Assembly (NCBI GenBank): GCA_034432855.1
Contig: DAOUBA010000212.1
Coordinates: forward strand, 1 to 7,254
Source of the DNA: DAOUBA01 sp034432855
GTDB taxonomy: Bacteria > Chloroflexota > Anaerolineae > B4-G1
Length of the DNA stretch: 7,254 bases
Direction: 5' to 3'
Positions 5,712 to 7,254 of this stretch are shown here, in pieces. Below the pieces are notes generated by a model, which was not told where the DNA came from, searched no databases, and saw only the letters and a program-made list of their open reading frames with translations. The position numbers and the translations under genes are program-made. Each line of letters opens with the position of its first letter. Position 1 is the first letter of the stretch.

Positions 5712-6664
5712 GTGAATCAGCGAATCGGCGGACCGGCGAGAGCGTTATCGAGGCACAAGGATTGACCAGGCGGTTCAAGAAGGTGACCGCCGTGGATAGG
5801 CTGGATTTGAATGTGCGCAAGGGGGAGATCTTTGGTCTGCTGGGGCCCGATGGCGCCGGCAAGACGACGACGATCCGCATGCTGTGCGCGATCATGAACC
5901 CGTCGGCGGGTTACGCCCGCGTGGCCGGACTGGATACGGTGAAGGAGGCCGAGGCGATCAAGAAGCGCATCGGCTATATGCCGCAGCAATTCTCGCTCTA
6001 CGGCGACCTGACGGTGCTGGAAAATCTCACCTTCTTTGCCGACATTTTCGAGGTGGGGCGCGAGGAGCGCCAGGAGCGTATCCCGCGCCTGCTGGGGTTC
6101 TCGCGCCTGACCGAGTTCAAGGGGCGGCGGGCGGCGCACCTCTCCGGCGGCATGCAGAAGAAGCTGGCGCTGGCCTGCACGCTGATCCATTCCCCGGAGA
6201 TCATCTTCCTGGATGAGCCGACCACCGGCGTGGACCCAGTTTCTCGGCGCGAGTTCTGGGAGATTCTGACCGAATTGCACTTGCAGGGAGTCACACTCTT
6301 CGTCAGCACGCCGTATATGGACGAGGCGGAGCGCTGCTCGCGGGTGGCGCTGATGTTCGAGGGGCGCGTAATCGTCTGCGACACGCCGGATCGGATCAGA
6401 GGACTGGTGGAGGGAGAATTGCTCGAACTGCGCCCCGACCGCCTGCGCGAGGCTTCCCGCGTGCTCGAAGGTCTGCCGGGAGTGCTGGAGGTCCAGACCT
6501 ATGGCGATCTGCTGCACGTCTTTGTGGATAGCGCCACGCGGCGCGCGCCGGATGTACAGGCAGCATTGGCGGACGCCGGTATCGCGGTTGCGGGTTTGCG
6601 CCAGACGCGGCCACGGATGGAGGAGGCGTTTATTTCGTTGATTCGGAGGCATGAGGGCGGGTAG
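5708..6664 (+). CDS. ABC transporter ATP-binding protein (YbhF/CcmA-like)
   Basis: A 318-residue cytoplasmic ATPase that powers the neighbouring permease. It has a Walker A motif GPDGAGKTT (46-54), Q-loop YMPQQFSLYGDLT (90-102), signature LSGGMQ (145-150), Walker B IIFLDE (165-170) and D-loop GVDP (174-177). The usual switch histidine is replaced by proline in VSTPYMDEAE (P202), and Walker A has Asp in place of the common Asn (D48). Both variants occur in YbhF- and DrrA-like exporters. A C-terminal domain (about 225-318) ending MEEAFISLIRR is typical of this group. There is one nucleotide-binding domain, unlike the two fused in YbhF, so it should act as a dimer. ATG at 5708 overlaps the permease stop by four bases (ATGA); a longer frame open from 5543 has no support. 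Confidence 0.94.
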   Translation: MSESANRRTGESVIEAQGLTRRFKKVTAVDRLDLNVRKGEIFGLLGPDGAGKTTTIRMLCAIMNPSAGYARVAGLDTVKEAEAIKKRIGYMPQQFSLYGDLTVLENLTFFADIFEVGREERQERIPRLLGFSRLTEFKGRRAAHLSGGMQKKLALACTLIHSPEIIFLDEPTTGVDPVSRREFWEILTELHLQGVTLFVSTPYMDEAERCSRVALMFEGRVIVCDTPDRIRGLVEGELLELRPDRLREASRVLEGLPGVLEVQTYGDLLHVFVDSATRRAPDVQAALADAGIAVAGLRQTRPRMEEAFISLIRRHEGG

Positions 6665-6705
6665 TTGGTTAGTTTGTTGGTTTGTTAGTTGGTTGGTTGA
6701 GGAGA
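6665..6705 (+). repeat. T/G-rich low-complexity direct repeat
   Basis: These 41 bases contain no C and few A. GTTAGTTTGTTGG (6668-6680) recurs as GTTAGTTGGTTGG (6684-6696) with one mismatch and a 16-base period. Several GG pairs separated by TT could allow a weak two-layer G-quadruplex. The tract fills the gap between the ATPase stop and the ribosome site of the next gene. Confidence 0.6.
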
Positions 6706-6709
6706 CGAG

Positions 6710-7096
6710 GTGATCGAGTCCTGGAAGCAACGCGCCCATCAACTGAAGAGCGAGACCTACGCGCTCACCCTGGCCTACCGCGACCGGCGCACGCCGTGGT
6801 ACGCCCGGCTGTTCGCCGCACTGGTCGTCGGGTACGCCTTCAGCCCGATTGACTTGATCCCGGATTTCGTTCCTGTCCTGGGTTACCTGGACGACCTGGT
6901 GCTGGTGCCGCCAGGGGTGCTCCTGGCGCTCAAGATGATCCCGCCCGACGTGTGGGCCGAGAGCCGTGAGCGGGCACGCGAGGCGATGGCAGCGGGTAAG
7001 CCGGTGAGTCGCTGGGCAGCGGTGGTGATTGTTCTGATATGGTTGCTCATTGCAGCGGCTGGGGTTGTGGTTGTGGTGAAAGTGTTTCGGCGCTAG
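6710..7096 (+). CDS. DUF1232 / YkvA family small membrane protein
   Basis: A 128-residue protein of unknown function. Residues about 28-76 match the DUF1232 (YkvA) pattern, with WYARLFAALVVGYAFSPIDLIPDF followed by VPVLGYLDDLVLVPPGVLLAL; the SPIDLIPDFVPVLGYLDD core is the family hallmark. A strongly hydrophobic C-terminal helix (about 103-124) ends in a basic KVFRR tail. The start is GTG at 6710, supported by GAGGAG (6699-6704) five bases before it; no ATG start is available. It follows the ABC operon by 45 bases on the same strand with no terminator between, so it may be co-transcribed from the TetR-controlled promoter, though it has its own ribosome site. Any role in export is only contextual. 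Confidence 0.85.
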   Translation: MIESWKQRAHQLKSETYALTLAYRDRRTPWYARLFAALVVGYAFSPIDLIPDFVPVLGYLDDLVLVPPGVLLALKMIPPDVWAESRERAREAMAAGKPVSRWAAVVIVLIWLLIAAAGVVVVVKVFRR

Positions 7097-7109
7097 AAAC
7101 TCACATAGC

Positions 7110-7229
7110 GCGGCCTCTGGCCGCAACCAAATCGAATACCGATTGACCGCGCCGCCGTGAACCGGCGGCGCTGGAAGCGTTTCTTTCCTGGAAGAAATCC
7201 CGCCAGCACCGGCTCTTTCAGGCCGGTGC
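7110..7229. repeat. Hairpin-rich tail after the DUF1232 gene
   Basis: Four separate stems occur in 120 bases: GCGGCC/GGCCGC (7110-7115 with 7119-7124), GCGCCGCC/GGCGGCGC (7149-7156 with 7164-7171), TTTCTT/AAGAAA (7180-7185 with 7192-7197) and GCACCGGC/GCCGGTGC (7206-7213 with 7222-7229). No open frame of note is present to the window end at 7254. The second stem is followed by GTTTCTTT eight bases later, so it may help end transcription. The cluster looks like a repeat array rather than a single terminator, and it may continue beyond the window. Confidence 0.6.
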
Positions 7230-7254
7230 GGCCAAGAGCAAAATCTTCGCGGTT

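Noticed and set aside
5717..7126. Long minus-strand open frame (469 residues) opposite the ATPase and DUF1232 genes
   Set aside because: It covers two real genes and the T/G repeat, has a His/Arg/Gln-rich composition typical of antisense frames, and shows no domain.

Overview
The window is high-GC bacterial DNA with genes on both strands. Dense hairpin repeats, layered insertion sequences and a compact TetR/ABC-2 exporter operon would fit a Chloroflexota-like genome. That taxonomic guess is an inference from general style; no rRNA or clade marker is present.

Region 1 (1-2290, minus strand) is a two-gene insertion sequence. A 170-residue helix-turn-helix protein overlaps a 572-residue DDE-type transposase in the +1 frame. 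Position 1-23 and 2268-2290 form an inverted repeat with one mismatch, and a good -35/-10 promoter sits just inside the right-hand repeat. The outer left end may lie outside the window.

Region 2 (2291-2843) has no intact gene. It holds a strong hairpin (2313-2337) and the remains of an IS5-family element (about 2392-2830). That remnant has 12-bp inverted ends and the N-terminal coding part of a transposase broken by a stop codon. A roughly 165-bp multi-hairpin palindrome occupies the place where the rest of the transposase should be.

Region 3 (2844-3698) is a DegV-family fatty-acid-binding protein. Its ribosome binding site starts only two bases after the IS5 end. A terminator-like hairpin at 3825-3863 separates it from the next unit.

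Region 4 (3877-6664) is one regulated operon. A promoter (TTGACA, 17 bp, TACACT) is followed by a 20-bp near-perfect palindrome at the expected transcription start, a likely TetR operator. Next come a TetR-family repressor, an ABC-2 permease and an ABC ATPase, joined by 1-nt and 4-nt overlaps. The repressor probably controls its own promoter and releases it when a compound handled by the exporter is present.

Region 5 (6665-7254) holds a T/G-rich direct repeat, a small DUF1232/YkvA-type membrane protein with its own ribosome binding site, and a hairpin-rich tail up to the window end.

I see no convincing new multi-gene system. The most unusual features are the composite palindrome inside the IS5 remnant, the frame overlap in the two-gene IS, and the clean TetR promoter-operator.
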